Part shown: positions 34,884 to 45,449 of the stretch, piece by piece
How the letters are laid out: the number at the start of each line of letters is the position of its first letter
Numbering within the stretch: position 1 is the first letter of the stretch
Assembly: GCA_019112895.1 (NCBI GenBank)
Contig: DXIM01000022.1
Location: 1 to 59,502, forward strand
DNA: 59,502 bases
Reading direction: 5' to 3'
Source: Candidatus Stackebrandtia faecavium
Lineage (GTDB): Bacteria; Actinomycetota; Actinomycetes; Mycobacteriales; Micromonosporaceae
Made by a program: the position numbers and the translations under genes
Notes under the pieces: generated by a model
The model's database searches: none
Told to the model about the DNA's origin: nothing
Seen by the model: the letters and a program-made list of their open reading frames with translations, nothing else

Positions 34884-35780
34884 GTGTCCAATCCTTCTTC
34901 GAAACGACAACATTCTCGCGCCGACCTTGACCTCGTGATCGTCACGGGAGCTTCAGGGGGAGGCCGGTCCACGGTTGCCAAGGCACTGGAGAACGTCGGC
35001 TATTACGTGGTCGACAACTTGCCGCAGGCATTGATGGTGAACATGGCCGAGCTTGCATACGAGTCCGGCGACCCGACACGTCGGACGGCGATGGTGCTGG
35101 ATGTGCGTTCGCACGCGTTCACCAAGGACCTCGTCGGTGCTGTCGCGGACCTGAAGGACCGCGGTTTCAAGCCTCGTGTCGTGTTCGTCGACGCCGAGGA
35201 CGATGTTTTGGTGCGTCGGTACGAAAAAGTGCGCCGCGCGCATCCGTTGCAAGGGTCGGGGCGGATCCTCGACGGCATCGCGGCGGAGCGCGAGGTGTTG
35301 GCGCCGGCGCGCGACTCCGCCGACGCGCTCATCGACACCAGTCACCTCAACGAGAATCAGCTGCGTTCGCGGGTCGAGGAGTTGTTCGCTCCGGCCGATT
35401 CGCGCAGGCTGCGAATCACGACTCTGTCGTTCGGGTTCAAGTATGGGATCCCGCTGGATGCCGATTTCGTTGTCGACGTGCGTTTCCTGCCGAACCCATA
35501 TTGGATCCCGGAGTTGCGCGAACACGTCGGCAGCGACGCCGAGGTCAGCGAGTACGTCCTGCAGCAGCCGGGTGCCGCGAGCTTCGTCGAGCGCTATGCG
35601 CAGCTGATCGCCGATACCGCACCCGGTTTCGAGCGGGAAGGTAAGCGTTACGTGACGGTCGCGGTCGGCTGCACCGGTGGTAAGCATCGCAGCGTCGCCA
35701 TATCTGAGGCGTTGGCGACGGAACTGCGGGCGAGCGGGGTATCCGCGTACCCGCATCACCGTGATTTGGGGCTGGAATGA
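34884..35780 (+). CDS. rapZ: RNase adapter RapZ-family nucleotide-binding protein
   Basis: A 298-residue RapZ/YvcJ family protein. The N-terminal P-loop region VIVTGASGGGRSTVAKALE has Ala-Ser-Gly-Gly where GMSGAGRS is usual. YYVVDNLPQAL and VLDVRSHAF follow, and the C-terminal domain contains TLSFGFKYGIPLDADFVVDV, RFLPNPYW and the conserved GCTGGKHRSVAI. In E. coli RapZ controls GlmZ decay and so glucosamine 6-phosphate synthesis. In Gram-positive bacteria these proteins hydrolyse nucleotides and bind UDP-sugar metabolites. The stop overlaps the yvcK ATG by four bases. Confidence 0.93.
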   Translation: MSNPSSKRQHSRADLDLVIVTGASGGGRSTVAKALENVGYYVVDNLPQALMVNMAELAYESGDPTRRTAMVLDVRSHAFTKDLVGAVADLKDRGFKPRVVFVDAEDDVLVRRYEKVRRAHPLQGSGRILDGIAAEREVLAPARDSADALIDTSHLNENQLRSRVEELFAPADSRRLRITTLSFGFKYGIPLDADFVVDVRFLPNPYWIPELREHVGSDAEVSEYVLQQPGAASFVERYAQLIADTAPGFEREGKRYVTVAVGCTGGKHRSVAISEALATELRASGVSAYPHHRDLGLE

Positions 35781-36700
35781 GACCCCGGGTGGTCGCATTC
35801 GGCGGAGGTACAGGCCTGTCTGCGTCGTTGCGGGCGTTGCGATTGCTCGATGTCGATGTGTGTGCCGTCGTCACGGTCGCCGACGATGGCGGCTCTTCGG
35901 GGCGGCTGCGCAGCACGCGCGACCTGGTGCCGCCGGGGGATCTGCGTAAGGCGATGCTGGCGCTCAGCGACGACACGTCGATGGCGCGCGTGTTCGGGCA
36001 CCGGTTCGACGGCAGCGACGAACTGAGCGGTCACCCCGTCGGGAACCTGGTTCTGGCGGGACTGATGGAGACGCTGGACGACCCCGTCGAGGCTGTGGCG
36101 GTCGCGTCGCGTTTTCTCGGTGTTCGCGGCACCGTACTGCCGATGTCGACCGTGCCGCTGGACATCGAAGGTGACATCGACCATTCGGGACGGTCGAGTA
36201 CAGTCCGAGGGCAGCACAATCTCGGTACGAGCACGGGCGTGGTGCAACACGTGCGGTTGAAGCCGGATTCGCCGCCGGCCTGCGACCAGGCCGTGAAGGC
36301 GATAGGGGAGGCCGATTGGCTCGTGTTCGGGCCCGGATCCTGGTATACCAGCGTGATCCCGCATCTGTTGGTGCCGCGACTGCGCGAAGCCATTGAGACT
36401 GCGGAAGGCAAAAAGGTCGTCGTGCTCAACCTCGTTAACGACTCGGAGACCGACGGTCTGTCGTTGGCAGAGCATCTGGTTGCCCTGCGTGCGTATGCGT
36501 CCGGCTTCACGGCTGATGTCGTCGTGGCCGACACTCACTCCACCGGTGAGCCCGAACCGGTCCGTCGTGCGGCACAATCTTTGGGGGCGCGCTTGCTGCT
36601 GGCGTCGGTGGCGAAGCCGGGGTCTTCGGGCCGGCACGATTGCGAAGCATTGGCAGCGGCCCTGCGAGAAGTTGTTATCAGTGTTGAGGTGGGGAAGTAA
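35777..36700 (+). CDS. yvcK: YvcK/GlmR-family gluconeogenesis and cell-wall regulator
   Basis: A 307-residue CofD-fold protein of the YvcK (GlmR/CuvA) family. It has VVAFGGGTGLSASLRALR at the start, VTVADDGGSSGRLR, FGHRF and SGHPVGNLVL, plus LVFGPGSWYTSVIPHLLV. Family members bind UDP-GlcNAc and direct carbon into peptidoglycan precursors, notably on gluconeogenic substrates. The gene is translationally coupled to rapZ and followed three bases later by whiA, the standard Gram-positive triad. Confidence 0.94.
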   Translation: MRPRVVAFGGGTGLSASLRALRLLDVDVCAVVTVADDGGSSGRLRSTRDLVPPGDLRKAMLALSDDTSMARVFGHRFDGSDELSGHPVGNLVLAGLMETLDDPVEAVAVASRFLGVRGTVLPMSTVPLDIEGDIDHSGRSSTVRGQHNLGTSTGVVQHVRLKPDSPPACDQAVKAIGEADWLVFGPGSWYTSVIPHLLVPRLREAIETAEGKKVVVLNLVNDSETDGLSLAEHLVALRAYASGFTADVVVADTHSTGEPEPVRRAAQSLGARLLLASVAKPGSSGRHDCEALAAALREVVISVEVGK

Positions 36701-36703
36701 CGC

Positions 36704-37681
36704 ATGGCAATGACAGGCGCGGTTAAGGATGAGTTGAGCCGCATAGAGATCATAAAACCATGCTGTCGGCGTGCGGAAATGAGCGCGCTGTTTCGCTTCG
36801 CGGGCGGAATTCACCTCGTCGGCGGCACCCTGGTACTCGAGGCGGAACTCGACGCTGGCAGCGTCGCGCGCCGCTTGCGCACGGCGATCAGCACGGCGTA
36901 CGGCTATCAAAGCGAGGTACAAGTGCTGACTGCGGGAGGGCTGCGCCGCAATACCCACTATGTTTTGCGTGTCATCGCGGATGGCGAGGCGTTGGCGCGA
37001 CAGACGGGTCTGCTGGACGCGCGCGGACGTCCCGTCCGGGGGCTGCCTACCCATGTGATCTCGGGAAACCCATGCTGTGCGGAGTCCGCGTGGCGCGGTG
37101 CGTTCTTGGCTCACGGTTCGCTGACGGAGCCGGGCCGCTCGTCGTCCCTGGAGATCACGTGCCCCGGCCCTGAGGCCGCGCTGGCTCTGGTGGGGGTGGC
37201 GCGGCGATTGAACATCGCCTCGAAAGCGCGCGACGCGCGGGACATCGACCGCGTCGTCATCCGCGACGGTGACGCGATTGGACAAATGTTGACCCGTTTG
37301 GGTGCCCACACGAGCGTTCTGGCATGGGAGGAGCGACGCGTGCGCCGCGAGGTGCGGGCGACGGCGAACCGGCTCGCGAACTTCGACGATGCCAACCTGC
37401 GGCGTTCCGCGCGGGCGGCCGTGGCCTCCGCCGCGAAGGTCACTCGAGCCCTGGAGCTGTTGGGGGATGAAGCCCCCGACCACCTGGCGGAGGCCGGAAA
37501 GCTTCGTTTGTCCAATCGCCAGGCGTCTTTGGAGGAACTGGGCGCCATGGCGGACCCGCCGCTCACAAAGGACGCTATCGCCGGGCGGATCCGTCGCTTG
37601 ATCAATCTGGCCAATAAGCAGGCGCTTGCGCACGGTGAACCGTCCGTTGAATCCGCTGTCACCGAGGACATGCTGGTGTAG
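36704..37681 (+). CDS. whiA: WhiA DNA-binding regulator
   Basis: A 325-residue transcription factor with an N-terminal LAGLIDADG homing-endonuclease-like fold without catalytic residues ([27 protein letters not shown]) and a C-terminal helix-turn-helix ([29 protein letters not shown]). In Streptomyces WhiA, with WhiB, activates cell-division genes during sporulation; in other Gram-positives it affects division. ATG 36704 has GGGGAAG eight bases upstream. It ends the uvrC-rapZ-yvcK-whiA unit; gap begins 183 bases later. Confidence 0.95.
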   Translation: MAMTGAVKDELSRIEIIKPCCRRAEMSALFRFAGGIHLVGGTLVLEAELDAGSVARRLRTAISTAYGYQSEVQVLTAGGLRRNTHYVLRVIADGEALARQTGLLDARGRPVRGLPTHVISGNPCCAESAWRGAFLAHGSLTEPGRSSSLEITCPGPEAALALVGVARRLNIASKARDARDIDRVVIRDGDAIGQMLTRLGAHTSVLAWEERRVRREVRATANRLANFDDANLRRSARAAVASAAKVTRALELLGDEAPDHLAEAGKLRLSNRQASLEELGAMADPPLTKDAIAGRIRRLINLANKQALAHGEPSVESAVTEDMLV

Positions 37682-37711
37682 TCAGCGGCACATGCCGTCT
37701 TTGCCTGTCGC

Positions 37712-38866
<1,155 letters not shown>

Positions 38867-40066
38867 ATGAAGACGCTTGACGCACTCCTGAAGGAGGGCG
38901 TCGTCGGTCGGCGCGTGCTGCTGCGCGCCGACCTCAATGTTCCTTTGGACGACGACGCTCATATCACCGATGACGGCCGCATCCGTGCCGTCCTGCCCAC
39001 CATCCAGACGCTGCGCGACAACGGCGCCCGGGTGGTGCTGTGCGCACACCTTGGGCGGCCGAAAGGCGAGCCGAATCCGGCTATGAGTCTGGCGCCGGTT
39101 GCGGTTCGTCTCGCGGAGCTGTTGGGTGATCCGGTCTTCTTCGCGACCGACACTGTGGGGCCGGAAGCCGAGAAGGTGGTCGGTGCGCTTGCCGACGGCG
39201 GGGTCGCGCTGCTGGAGAACCTGCGGTTCTCCCCGGACGAAACCAGCAAGGTCGATGAGGAACGCCGCCGGTTCGCGACGCAATTGGCGGCGTTCGCCGA
39301 TGTGTACGTTGACGACGCTTTCGGTGCGGTCCACCGCAAACACGCCAGCGTGTATGACGTGGCGACCTTGCTTCCGAGCTATGCCGGAGCGTTGGTGAGT
39401 CGGGAAGTCTCCGTGTTGTCGGGGCTGACCAGCGACCCGCAGCGGCCTTACACGGTCGTGTTGGGCGGTGCGAAGGTGTCGGACAAGCTCGCCGTCATCG
39501 ACAATCTCCTGGACAAGGTCGACCGTCTCTTGGTGGGCGGCGGCATGATGTTCACGTTCTTGGCCGCACAGGGCTATGGCACGGGCGATTCCCTTTTGGA
39601 AGAATCACAGATCTCCAAGTGCAAGGAGTTTCTGGATCGTGCCCGCACCCTCGGTGTGGAGCTGCTGTTGCCTGTGGACACGGTGACTGCACAGCGATTC
39701 GCCGCCGACGCAGAGGCGCAGGTCTGTCCAGTAGCTGAGATCCAAAGCGGGCGGATGGGCCTGGACATAGGTCCCGAGACCGCGCGCCTGTTCGCCGCGA
39801 AGTTGGAGGATTCGGCGACGGTGTTTTGGAACGGTCCGATGGGCGTCTTCGAATTTGATGCCTTCGCGGCGGGCACTCGGACGGTCGCGGAAGCGGTGGG
39901 GACGTCGCATGCATTCAGCGTCGTGGGCGGCGGTGACTCCGCTGCGGCGATCCGTGCGATGGGGCTTAACGAGTCCGCTTTCAACCACATTTCGACGGGT
40001 GGCGGCGCCAGCCTTGAGTATCTCGAGGGCAAGCAGCTTCCCGGTCTGGCGATTCTTGAATCGTAG
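38867..40066 (+). CDS. pgk: Phosphoglycerate kinase
   Basis: A 399-residue two-domain kinase transferring phosphate from 1,3-bisphosphoglycerate to ADP. Motifs include [66 protein letters not shown] and the ATP-site GGGDSAAAI with [14 protein letters not shown] at the end. The ATG directly abuts the gap stop codon, so the two are co-translated. Confidence 0.97.
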   Translation: MKTLDALLKEGVVGRRVLLRADLNVPLDDDAHITDDGRIRAVLPTIQTLRDNGARVVLCAHLGRPKGEPNPAMSLAPVAVRLAELLGDPVFFATDTVGPEAEKVVGALADGGVALLENLRFSPDETSKVDEERRRFATQLAAFADVYVDDAFGAVHRKHASVYDVATLLPSYAGALVSREVSVLSGLTSDPQRPYTVVLGGAKVSDKLAVIDNLLDKVDRLLVGGGMMFTFLAAQGYGTGDSLLEESQISKCKEFLDRARTLGVELLLPVDTVTAQRFAADAEAQVCPVAEIQSGRMGLDIGPETARLFAAKLEDSATVFWNGPMGVFEFDAFAAGTRTVAEAVGTSHAFSVVGGGDSAAAIRAMGLNESAFNHISTGGGASLEYLEGKQLPGLAILES

Positions 40067-40124
40067 GAATCGCGTGCACTGTGTTGTGCGTAGCGTGTTT
40101 GATCATTGAGGACAAGATAGGGAT

Positions 40125-40919
40125 ATGATGAGTACCTCGAAACGCAGGCCGTTGATCGCGGGCAACTGGAAGATGAACCTTAATCATCTGGAAGCGATCG
40201 CGCTGGTGCAAAAGCTCGCCTTCAGCCTGGATGAGAAGCAATTGTCCGATGTCGAGGTGGTCGTCCTTCCGCCTTTTGTGGATATTCGTAGCGTGCAGAC
40301 CCTGATCGATGGGGATCGACTGTTGCTCGGATATGGGGCGCAGGACCTGTCCACACACGCCTCGGGTGCATATACGGGCGAAATATCCGGAGGCATGCTC
40401 GCGAAGCTCGGGTGCGGCTACGTCGTCGTCGGGCATTCGGAGCGGCGCGAATATCACCACGAGACCGACGAAGTCGTGGCGGCGAAGGTGCGTGCTGCTC
40501 GTGCGAACAAGCTGGTGCCGATCATGTGCGTGGGCGAAAGCTTGGCGGTGCGCGAGGCTCAAGAGCATGTCTCGCACACTGTGGCGCAGATGATTGCGGG
40601 TATCGACGAGCTGCCCGCTGAAGAGGTGGCCTCGCTTGTGATCGCGTACGAGCCGGTGTGGGCTATCGGTACAGGCAAGACCTGTGACCCCAAGGATGCG
40701 CAGGAAGTGATCGGTGCTTTGCGTGCACAGCTCGCTGAGCGTTTCGGTGACGTGGCGCAGCAGGTGCGTTTCCTGTATGGGGGCTCGGTCAAGTCGGCCA
40801 ATGTGGCCACGATCATGTCGCAGCCCGATATCGATGGGGCGCTGGTCGGCGGCGCGAGCCTTGATGCTGAGGAGTTCGTTGCGTTGTGTCGTTTCCCTGA
40901 ACATGCGACCGCGAACTAA
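40125..40919 (+). CDS. tpiA: Triosephosphate isomerase
   Basis: A 264-residue TIM barrel interconverting dihydroxyacetone phosphate and glyceraldehyde 3-phosphate. It has the substrate lysine in [13 protein letters not shown], the electrophile His in [10 protein letters not shown], the catalytic Glu in [12 protein letters not shown] (loop 6 follows) and YGGSVKSAN with GALVGGASL for phosphate. Two ATGs in tandem (40125, 40128) follow GGGAT. It is the last gene of the gap-pgk-tpi unit, with a hairpin 52 bases downstream. Confidence 0.96.
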   Translation: MMSTSKRRPLIAGNWKMNLNHLEAIALVQKLAFSLDEKQLSDVEVVVLPPFVDIRSVQTLIDGDRLLLGYGAQDLSTHASGAYTGEISGGMLAKLGCGYVVVGHSERREYHHETDEVVAAKVRAARANKLVPIMCVGESLAVREAQEHVSHTVAQMIAGIDELPAEEVASLVIAYEPVWAIGTGKTCDPKDAQEVIGALRAQLAERFGDVAQQVRFLYGGSVKSANVATIMSQPDIDGALVGGASLDAEEFVALCRFPEHATAN

Positions 40920-40970
40920 CCATTCGAAGGTATGTACATGTGTAATTAGTGCAATATGATGGCGCATGCG

Positions 40971-41003
40971 GTACAGGCACCTTGACTTGCAAGATGCCTG
41001 TAC
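40971..41003 (+). terminator. Terminator hairpin after tpiA
   Basis: GTACAGGCA (40971-40979) pairs with TGCCTGTAC (40995-41003). CTTG and CAAG extend the stem past one mismatch to a five-base loop. No strong U-run follows (TGTGCCTTGCT). It lies between tpiA and the lipoprotein gene, both on the plus strand. Confidence 0.65.
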
Positions 41004-41096
41004 TGTGCCTTGCTCTGGCAAACGGCCTGATACAGAGGGTCCACGCCTGCGTGGCTGGCTGTGTTCGTCCTGATAGCCCCGTTCAGGAGAGTGAGA

Positions 41097-42833
41097 ATGC
41101 GCATGGGAAACAAGAGCCGCCTTGCCCGGCGAATCATAGGCGTGCCCGTCGCCGTCGCCGCTGTCGCGGCCCTGTTGGTGGGGTGCTCTGATTCCGATCC
41201 CGAACCATCCGCGGTCACCGACGAGGCTGCTTCCGGAGGAACCGTCCGCGTGCTCAGCTCCGCTTCGGCATTCGTATCGCTCGATCCTCAACGCGTATAC
41301 ACCACGCTGGAGGCGAACGTCTCCAACCTCATCACCCGCACCCTCACGACGTTCCAAACCACAAGTGATGGTGAGTCGAAGCTCGTTGGTGACCTCGCGG
41401 AAGGAACGGGCAAGCCCAGCAAGGACAAGAAGACATGGACATTCAAGCTTCGCGAAGGCATCAAGTGGGAGACCGGCTCCGCCATCACGTGTGAGGACAT
41501 CCGTTACGGGGTCTTGCGCAGCTTCGACGCGGTATCCGACGAGCCGGTGATCACAGGCGGTTCGCCGTATCCAATGGACTGGCTCGACGTCGACAGTAAA
41601 TACAGGGGCCCCAAAGCCGACGGGACCGGAGATGTCGGGGGAGTGACCTGCACGAATGACAGCACCATTCGCTTCGACCTGCGCAAACCGATCGGAAACT
41701 TCCCATCCGCGACATCGCTGACGTCTTTTGCACCGGTGCCAAAAAACAACGACACCTGGGAAGAGTACGGCGACGACCCGGTCTCGAGCGGACCATATGT
41801 CCTCGACACATACCAGCCGGCCGACGATGACGACAAAGGATCCGCGGTCTTCGTGCGCAATCCCCACTTCGACTCCAAGACCGACGACGTCCGTGAGGCC
41901 AAGCCCGACAAGATCGTGTTCAACTTCGGCATCGACCGGGACTATGCCGCCTCGCAATTGATCGCAGACAACCCCGAATACGCCAACGCGGTCCTGTTCG
42001 AGGACGTACCGCAGACCTATATCCAACAGGTCCTCAACGATGACGAACTCGGCGCCCGCACGGTCTCCGACTCGGGTTCCTCCGTGTCGTACCTCGCAAT
42101 CAACTCGAGGAAAGTATCGGACGTGAAATGCCGCCAGGCGCTTCGATACGCGTTCAACAAACGCAAATACATGGAGGTCTCCGGTGGCGAACTGTCCGGG
42201 ATGTACGCGACCACGATGCTGGCACCCAACGATCCGGCCCATAAGGATCACGACACCTACGACCTCGCGGATGCGCCGCAAGGAAACCTGGACCGCGCGA
42301 AAGAGTTGTTGGCGGGCAACGAGTGTCCGACCGAGCTTGTCCTCGACGTCGCCGACAGCGAAGAAAGTCTCACCAAGGCCGAGACGATCGTCACGACTTA
42401 CGGCAGGCTCGGCATCACCGTCAAAACCAACGCGATCCCGCCCGAGGAGTACTACACGCAGATATCGCAGCCGGACGAACAACACGACCTTGCGGTGGCC
42501 GGCTGGGCTCCCGACTGGCCCGGCGGCTCCGGCATCATGCCGGCCCTGTTCGACGGCGACCTCATCAAAGATGGGATCAACAGCAACTTCTCGCTCCTCG
42601 ACGACACAGAGATCAACGAACGCATCGACGAAGCGTCGGTCGAGGCCGACCCGGACAAGGCGCACGAGATGTGGGGCCAACTGGACGCAGACATCTCCGA
42701 ATTGGCGGTGACCGTGCCGATCTCCTTCAACAAGATCACAGTATTGTGCGGTAGTAATATTCGCGGCGCTTCCTTGAGTCCGCGCTGGGACGAGATCGAC
42801 CTGGCATCGCTTGGCACCGCCGACGGAACGTAG
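41097..42833 (+). CDS. Orphan ABC peptide-binding lipoprotein (family 5 solute-binding protein)
   Basis: A 578-residue extracytoplasmic solute-binding protein. It has a lipoprotein signal peptide with basic start RRIIGVP, a hydrophobic core and a lipobox ALLVGC, so it is lipid-anchored. The mature part shows SBP_bac_5 features: RVLSSASAFVSLDPQRV, then LVGDLAEG, a KTWTFKLREGIKWETG segment, SSGPYVL and VRNPHFD. It would bind oligopeptides or related solutes outside the cell. No permease or ATPase genes adjoin it. ATG 41097 has CAGGAG eight bases upstream. The frame extends to 41061, which would spoil the signal peptide. Confidence 0.88.
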   Translation: MRMGNKSRLARRIIGVPVAVAAVAALLVGCSDSDPEPSAVTDEAASGGTVRVLSSASAFVSLDPQRVYTTLEANVSNLITRTLTTFQTTSDGESKLVGDLAEGTGKPSKDKKTWTFKLREGIKWETGSAITCEDIRYGVLRSFDAVSDEPVITGGSPYPMDWLDVDSKYRGPKADGTGDVGGVTCTNDSTIRFDLRKPIGNFPSATSLTSFAPVPKNNDTWEEYGDDPVSSGPYVLDTYQPADDDDKGSAVFVRNPHFDSKTDDVREAKPDKIVFNFGIDRDYAASQLIADNPEYANAVLFEDVPQTYIQQVLNDDELGARTVSDSGSSVSYLAINSRKVSDVKCRQALRYAFNKRKYMEVSGGELSGMYATTMLAPNDPAHKDHDTYDLADAPQGNLDRAKELLAGNECPTELVLDVADSEESLTKAETIVTTYGRLGITVKTNAIPPEEYYTQISQPDEQHDLAVAGWAPDWPGGSGIMPALFDGDLIKDGINSNFSLLDDTEINERIDEASVEADPDKAHEMWGQLDADISELAVTVPISFNKITVLCGSNIRGASLSPRWDEIDLASLGTADGT

Positions 42834-42937
42834 GCACATCCAGCTGGTGCGGTATGCTCGTGCGCGATTTGTCATCATCGACAGGTGCGAATTCGGTCCA
42901 CATGCTGTAACCACCGAGAGGACTTGAAGAAACCGTT

Positions 42938-43192
42938 ATGTTGCAGGCACTGATGTACTTGTTGGTCGGCGTACTGGTAATAGCCAGCCTGGCCCTGATT
43001 TTGTTGGTGTTGCTGCACCGCGGTAAGGGTGGCGGCTTGTCCAGCATGTTTGGTGGGGGAGTCAGCTCGAACTTGTCGGGATCGTCTGTCGTCGAAAAGA
43101 ACCTCGACTACATCACGATCGTGGTCGGAGTCATTTGGTTCATCGCCATCATCGGTTTCGGTATCCTGCTGCGTCAGCTGACCGGCAGCTGA
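42938..43192 (+). CDS. secG: Preprotein translocase subunit SecG
   Basis: An 84-residue two-helix membrane protein of the SecYEG channel. The N-terminal helix (ALMYLLVGVLVIASLALILL) is followed by HRGKGGGLSSMFGGG and a second helix (DYITIVVGVIWFIAIIGFGI). This is the standard actinobacterial SecG layout and position downstream of tpiA. GAGAGGA precedes ATG 42938. A terminator with a U-run follows. Confidence 0.95.
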   Translation: MLQALMYLLVGVLVIASLALILLVLLHRGKGGGLSSMFGGGVSSNLSGSSVVEKNLDYITIVVGVIWFIAIIGFGILLRQLTGS

Positions 43193-43233
43193 CGCACGAA
43201 AACCCACCTCACGGGTCCCCAAAACAGTGGTCC

Positions 43234-43264
43234 ACGCCATAGAATCCTATGGCGTCAGGTTTTT
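43234..43264 (+). terminator. Rho-independent terminator of secG
   Basis: The stem ACGCCATAG / CTATGGCGT (43234-43242 and 43247-43255) with loop AATC is followed by CAGG and TTTTT at 43260-43264. This is the clearest canonical terminator in the window. Confidence 0.85.
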
Positions 43265-43334
43265 GACGACGCGTCGAAGGAGCCCACCCCGGCCGTCGAC
43301 GCGCGCCCCACAGCCCCTGTGAAGGAGCCCGCCC

Positions 43335-43676
43335 ATGCTGCATGGAAACGCCATCCGTGCCACCCGAATCGGTCATCAAAGCCCCAGCCGGCCCGAAGCG
43401 GGTCAAATCGCCCCCGCAACCGTCGTGACGTATTGGTGCTTCAACGGGCATGCCACGCGACCGCGATTTTCGACTAAAGCCACAGTGCCGGACTCGTGGG
43501 AGTGCAGGCGATGCGGCCTCCCGGCCGGTCTGGACGCCGAAAATCCTCCCGAGCCACCCATCCAGCAGCCGTATAAGACGCATATGGCGTACGTGATGGA
43601 TCGACGCAGCCGCGAAGACGGCGAAGCGCTCCTTGCCGAAGCATTGGCTAACCTGCGCGCTCGCCGCCTCGACTAG
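43335..43676 (+). CDS. RbpA-family paralogue downstream of secG
   Basis: A 113-residue RNA polymerase-binding protein of the RbpA family. It opens MLHGNAIRATRIGHQSP and has all four zinc-ligand positions: Cys35, His39, Cys57 and Cys60 (WECRRC). The C-terminal sigma-contact region reads YKTHMAYVMDRRSREDGEAL. Many actinobacteria carry such a second copy beside secG. It differs from the 27809 copy by the Tyr-Lys-Thr-His segment replacing PARTHWDML-type residues and by its intact ligand set. GAAGGAG lies nine bases before ATG 43335. It is insulated from secG by the terminator. Confidence 0.9.
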   Translation: MLHGNAIRATRIGHQSPSRPEAGQIAPATVVTYWCFNGHATRPRFSTKATVPDSWECRRCGLPAGLDAENPPEPPIQQPYKTHMAYVMDRRSREDGEALLAEALANLRARRLD

Positions 43677-43702
43677 CAAGTTGACCGGACCTTGTGCCGA
43701 TC

Positions 43703-44467
43703 TCAGCGCAGCGGGCTGTTGAAACTGTCCGGAAGCATCGCCGCCGCCTGGCGATCCAACAGCCAGCGCGTGGCGTTCAGCCCGCTGACTCCAGCCGCCG
43801 GGGCCTGTTTGAATCCGCCGCCCGACATAGCCAAACCGACCGCGTCCGCCTTCGACGATCCCGACGCCAGAAGCCACACCTCCTGTCCGGAGTTGATGAC
43901 GGGGTACGTGAGCGTGATGCGCTGAGGAGGCGGTTTGGGTGCCCCCCGCACGGCGACGGCGGTGCGGGTCTCGTACACGGCCGGATGCCCGGGAAAAATC
44001 GATGCGACGTGCGCGTCCTCACCGACACCAAGAAGGACGACATCGAAATGCGGGTACCGCTGGCCGCCGAAACTCGCCATCTCCTCGGCGTACTGCGCCG
44101 CGGCCGCCTCCGGGTCATCACCGGTCGGGCCGCCGCTCGCGGGCATCGCATGAATGCGGTGAGGCGGCACACCGACCACGTCGAGTAGCGCCCGGCGGGC
44201 TGCCAGGTCATTGCGCTGTTCGTCGTCGGCGGAGACGAACCTTTCGTCTCCCCACCAGAAATCGACGCGGCTCCAGTCGATCGCGTGCCGCACCGGGTCC
44301 CGCCCCAACTGTGAATACACGCTGGAAGCGATCCGGCCGCCCGTCAGCACGACGGAGGCTTCGCCCCGTTCAGCCTGCGCATCGATGATCGTGGTGGCCA
44401 GCCTCGCTGCCACCGACAACGCCAAGACGGAGGAATTCGGGTGTACGACGACGCTGGTCGAGGTCAT
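43703..44467 (-). CDS. pgl: 6-phosphogluconolactonase (DevB type)
   Basis: A 254-residue enzyme hydrolysing 6-phosphogluconolactone to 6-phosphogluconate in the oxidative pentose-phosphate pathway. It contains SVVLTGGRIASSVYSQL, VDFWWGDERFVSADDEQRN, VLLGVGEDAHVASIFPGH and ITLTYPVINSG, all typical of SugarP-isomerase-fold lactonases. ATG 44467 overlaps the opcA stop by four bases, so it is the last, coupled gene of the minus-strand operon. A further in-frame start at 44503 lies inside opcA and adds nothing recognisable. Confidence 0.93.
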   Translation of the reverse strand: MTSTSVVVHPNSSVLALSVAARLATTIIDAQAERGEASVVLTGGRIASSVYSQLGRDPVRHAIDWSRVDFWWGDERFVSADDEQRNDLAARRALLDVVGVPPHRIHAMPASGGPTGDDPEAAAAQYAEEMASFGGQRYPHFDVVLLGVGEDAHVASIFPGHPAVYETRTAVAVRGAPKPPPQRITLTYPVINSGQEVWLLASGSSKADAVGLAMSGGGFKQAPAAGVSGLNATRWLLDRQAAAMLPDSFNSPLR

Positions 44468-45426
44468 GACGTCACCGCCGCGACATCGCCGTTGCACAGC
44501 CATTGCGAGTTCGTCGCCTCACCCAACGCCGATTGGTAGGGCTGATCGGGATCGAGGTGGCGCAGTTCCTCGGCCAAAAGCTCGCCCAGTTCACGGCCAT
44601 TGATGGTGACGGTGCGGTCCGGGAAACCCGTACGTTGCAACAGGGTTTCACCGTCGGCGCCCCGCTTGATCGTGATCTGGTGATCGTTGGCCAAGTCGAT
44701 CGCCACAGCCTTGATACCGGGAAGGTGCCCGCGGTCATGCTTCATCGGGTCATCGGTGATGACCGGCCGCACTTTCAGCTTGCTCGCCAGCCAACCGGAC
44801 AGCAGCGCCGCGCTGGGATCGTCGGCGTTCGCCGTGATCTCGATCGAGGCCGGCGCGGCCGTGGCCGTGTCGAACGCGCTGGCGATGAGCGAACGCCAGT
44901 AGGTGATGCGCGTCCATGACAGGTCCGTGTCGCCTGGTGTGTAATCGTCGGCGCGACGCTGCAGGGCCGCGGTCGGTTCGCTGTCGCGGGCGCTGTAGGT
45001 GATGCGACGGTCGGCGAAAGCCCCCAGCGGGTCCTGGGCGGTGAACTGAGGCGCGTCCGACAGCCAGCACGTCACCACCGGAACATCCGGTGCCAGGAGT
45101 GGAACGACGACCGAATCGGAATGCCGCACCAGCGGTCCGTACACACGCAGCACCACGGCCTCGCACGGTCCGAGCCGGCCGCCGACGACGATCTCGGCGT
45201 CCACCCGGGCTTTTTCCTGCTGTGGGTCGCGTCTGATCACGATCAGGAGGCGGCAGGGATGCTGCTGGGCAGCGATCGTCAGCGCCTGTTCGGCTTCGCG
45301 TTCGTTCTGTTCGTTGACGACGACGACCAGGTTCAACGCGATCCCGCTCGCTCCGGCTGCGGAATGCCGTTCAGTAGCCAACGCTTTCGCCACTTCAGTG
45401 GCATTGGTGTCCCATAGCGCGATCAC
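44464..45426 (-). CDS. opcA: Glucose-6-phosphate dehydrogenase assembly protein OpcA
   Basis: A 320-residue protein of the OpcA family, which allosterically activates or assembles glucose-6-phosphate dehydrogenase. The N-terminus is IALWDTNATEVAKALATER; a central AEIVVGGRLGPCEAVVLRVY and VVPLLAPDVPVVTCWLSDAP are family hallmarks. GTG 45426 is supported by AAGGAGGT five bases upstream; the frame stays open to 45582, inside zwf, without similarity. It sits 23 bases after zwf and overlaps pgl. Confidence 0.93.
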   Translation of the reverse strand: MIALWDTNATEVAKALATERHSAAGASGIALNLVVVVNEQNEREAEQALTIAAQQHPCRLLIVIRRDPQQEKARVDAEIVVGGRLGPCEAVVLRVYGPLVRHSDSVVVPLLAPDVPVVTCWLSDAPQFTAQDPLGAFADRRITYSARDSEPTAALQRRADDYTPGDTDLSWTRITYWRSLIASAFDTATAAPASIEITANADDPSAALLSGWLASKLKVRPVITDDPMKHDRGHLPGIKAVAIDLANDHQITIKRGADGETLLQRTGFPDRTVTINGRELGELLAEELRHLDPDQPYQSALGEATNSQWLCNGDVAAVTS

Positions 45427-45449
45427 CGTTACCTCCTTCGATGTGGTAG

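Noticed and set aside
35756-37633. 625-codon minus-strand ORF antisense to yvcK and whiA
   Set aside because: A shadow of two well-supported genes, with low-complexity Arg/Gln-rich translation and no domain.
39981-42914. 977-codon minus-strand ORF across pgk, tpiA and the lipoprotein gene
   Set aside because: It is antisense to three clear genes, has no recognisable domain, and its residues reflect the complement of their codon bias. Long open antisense frames are common in G+C-rich DNA.
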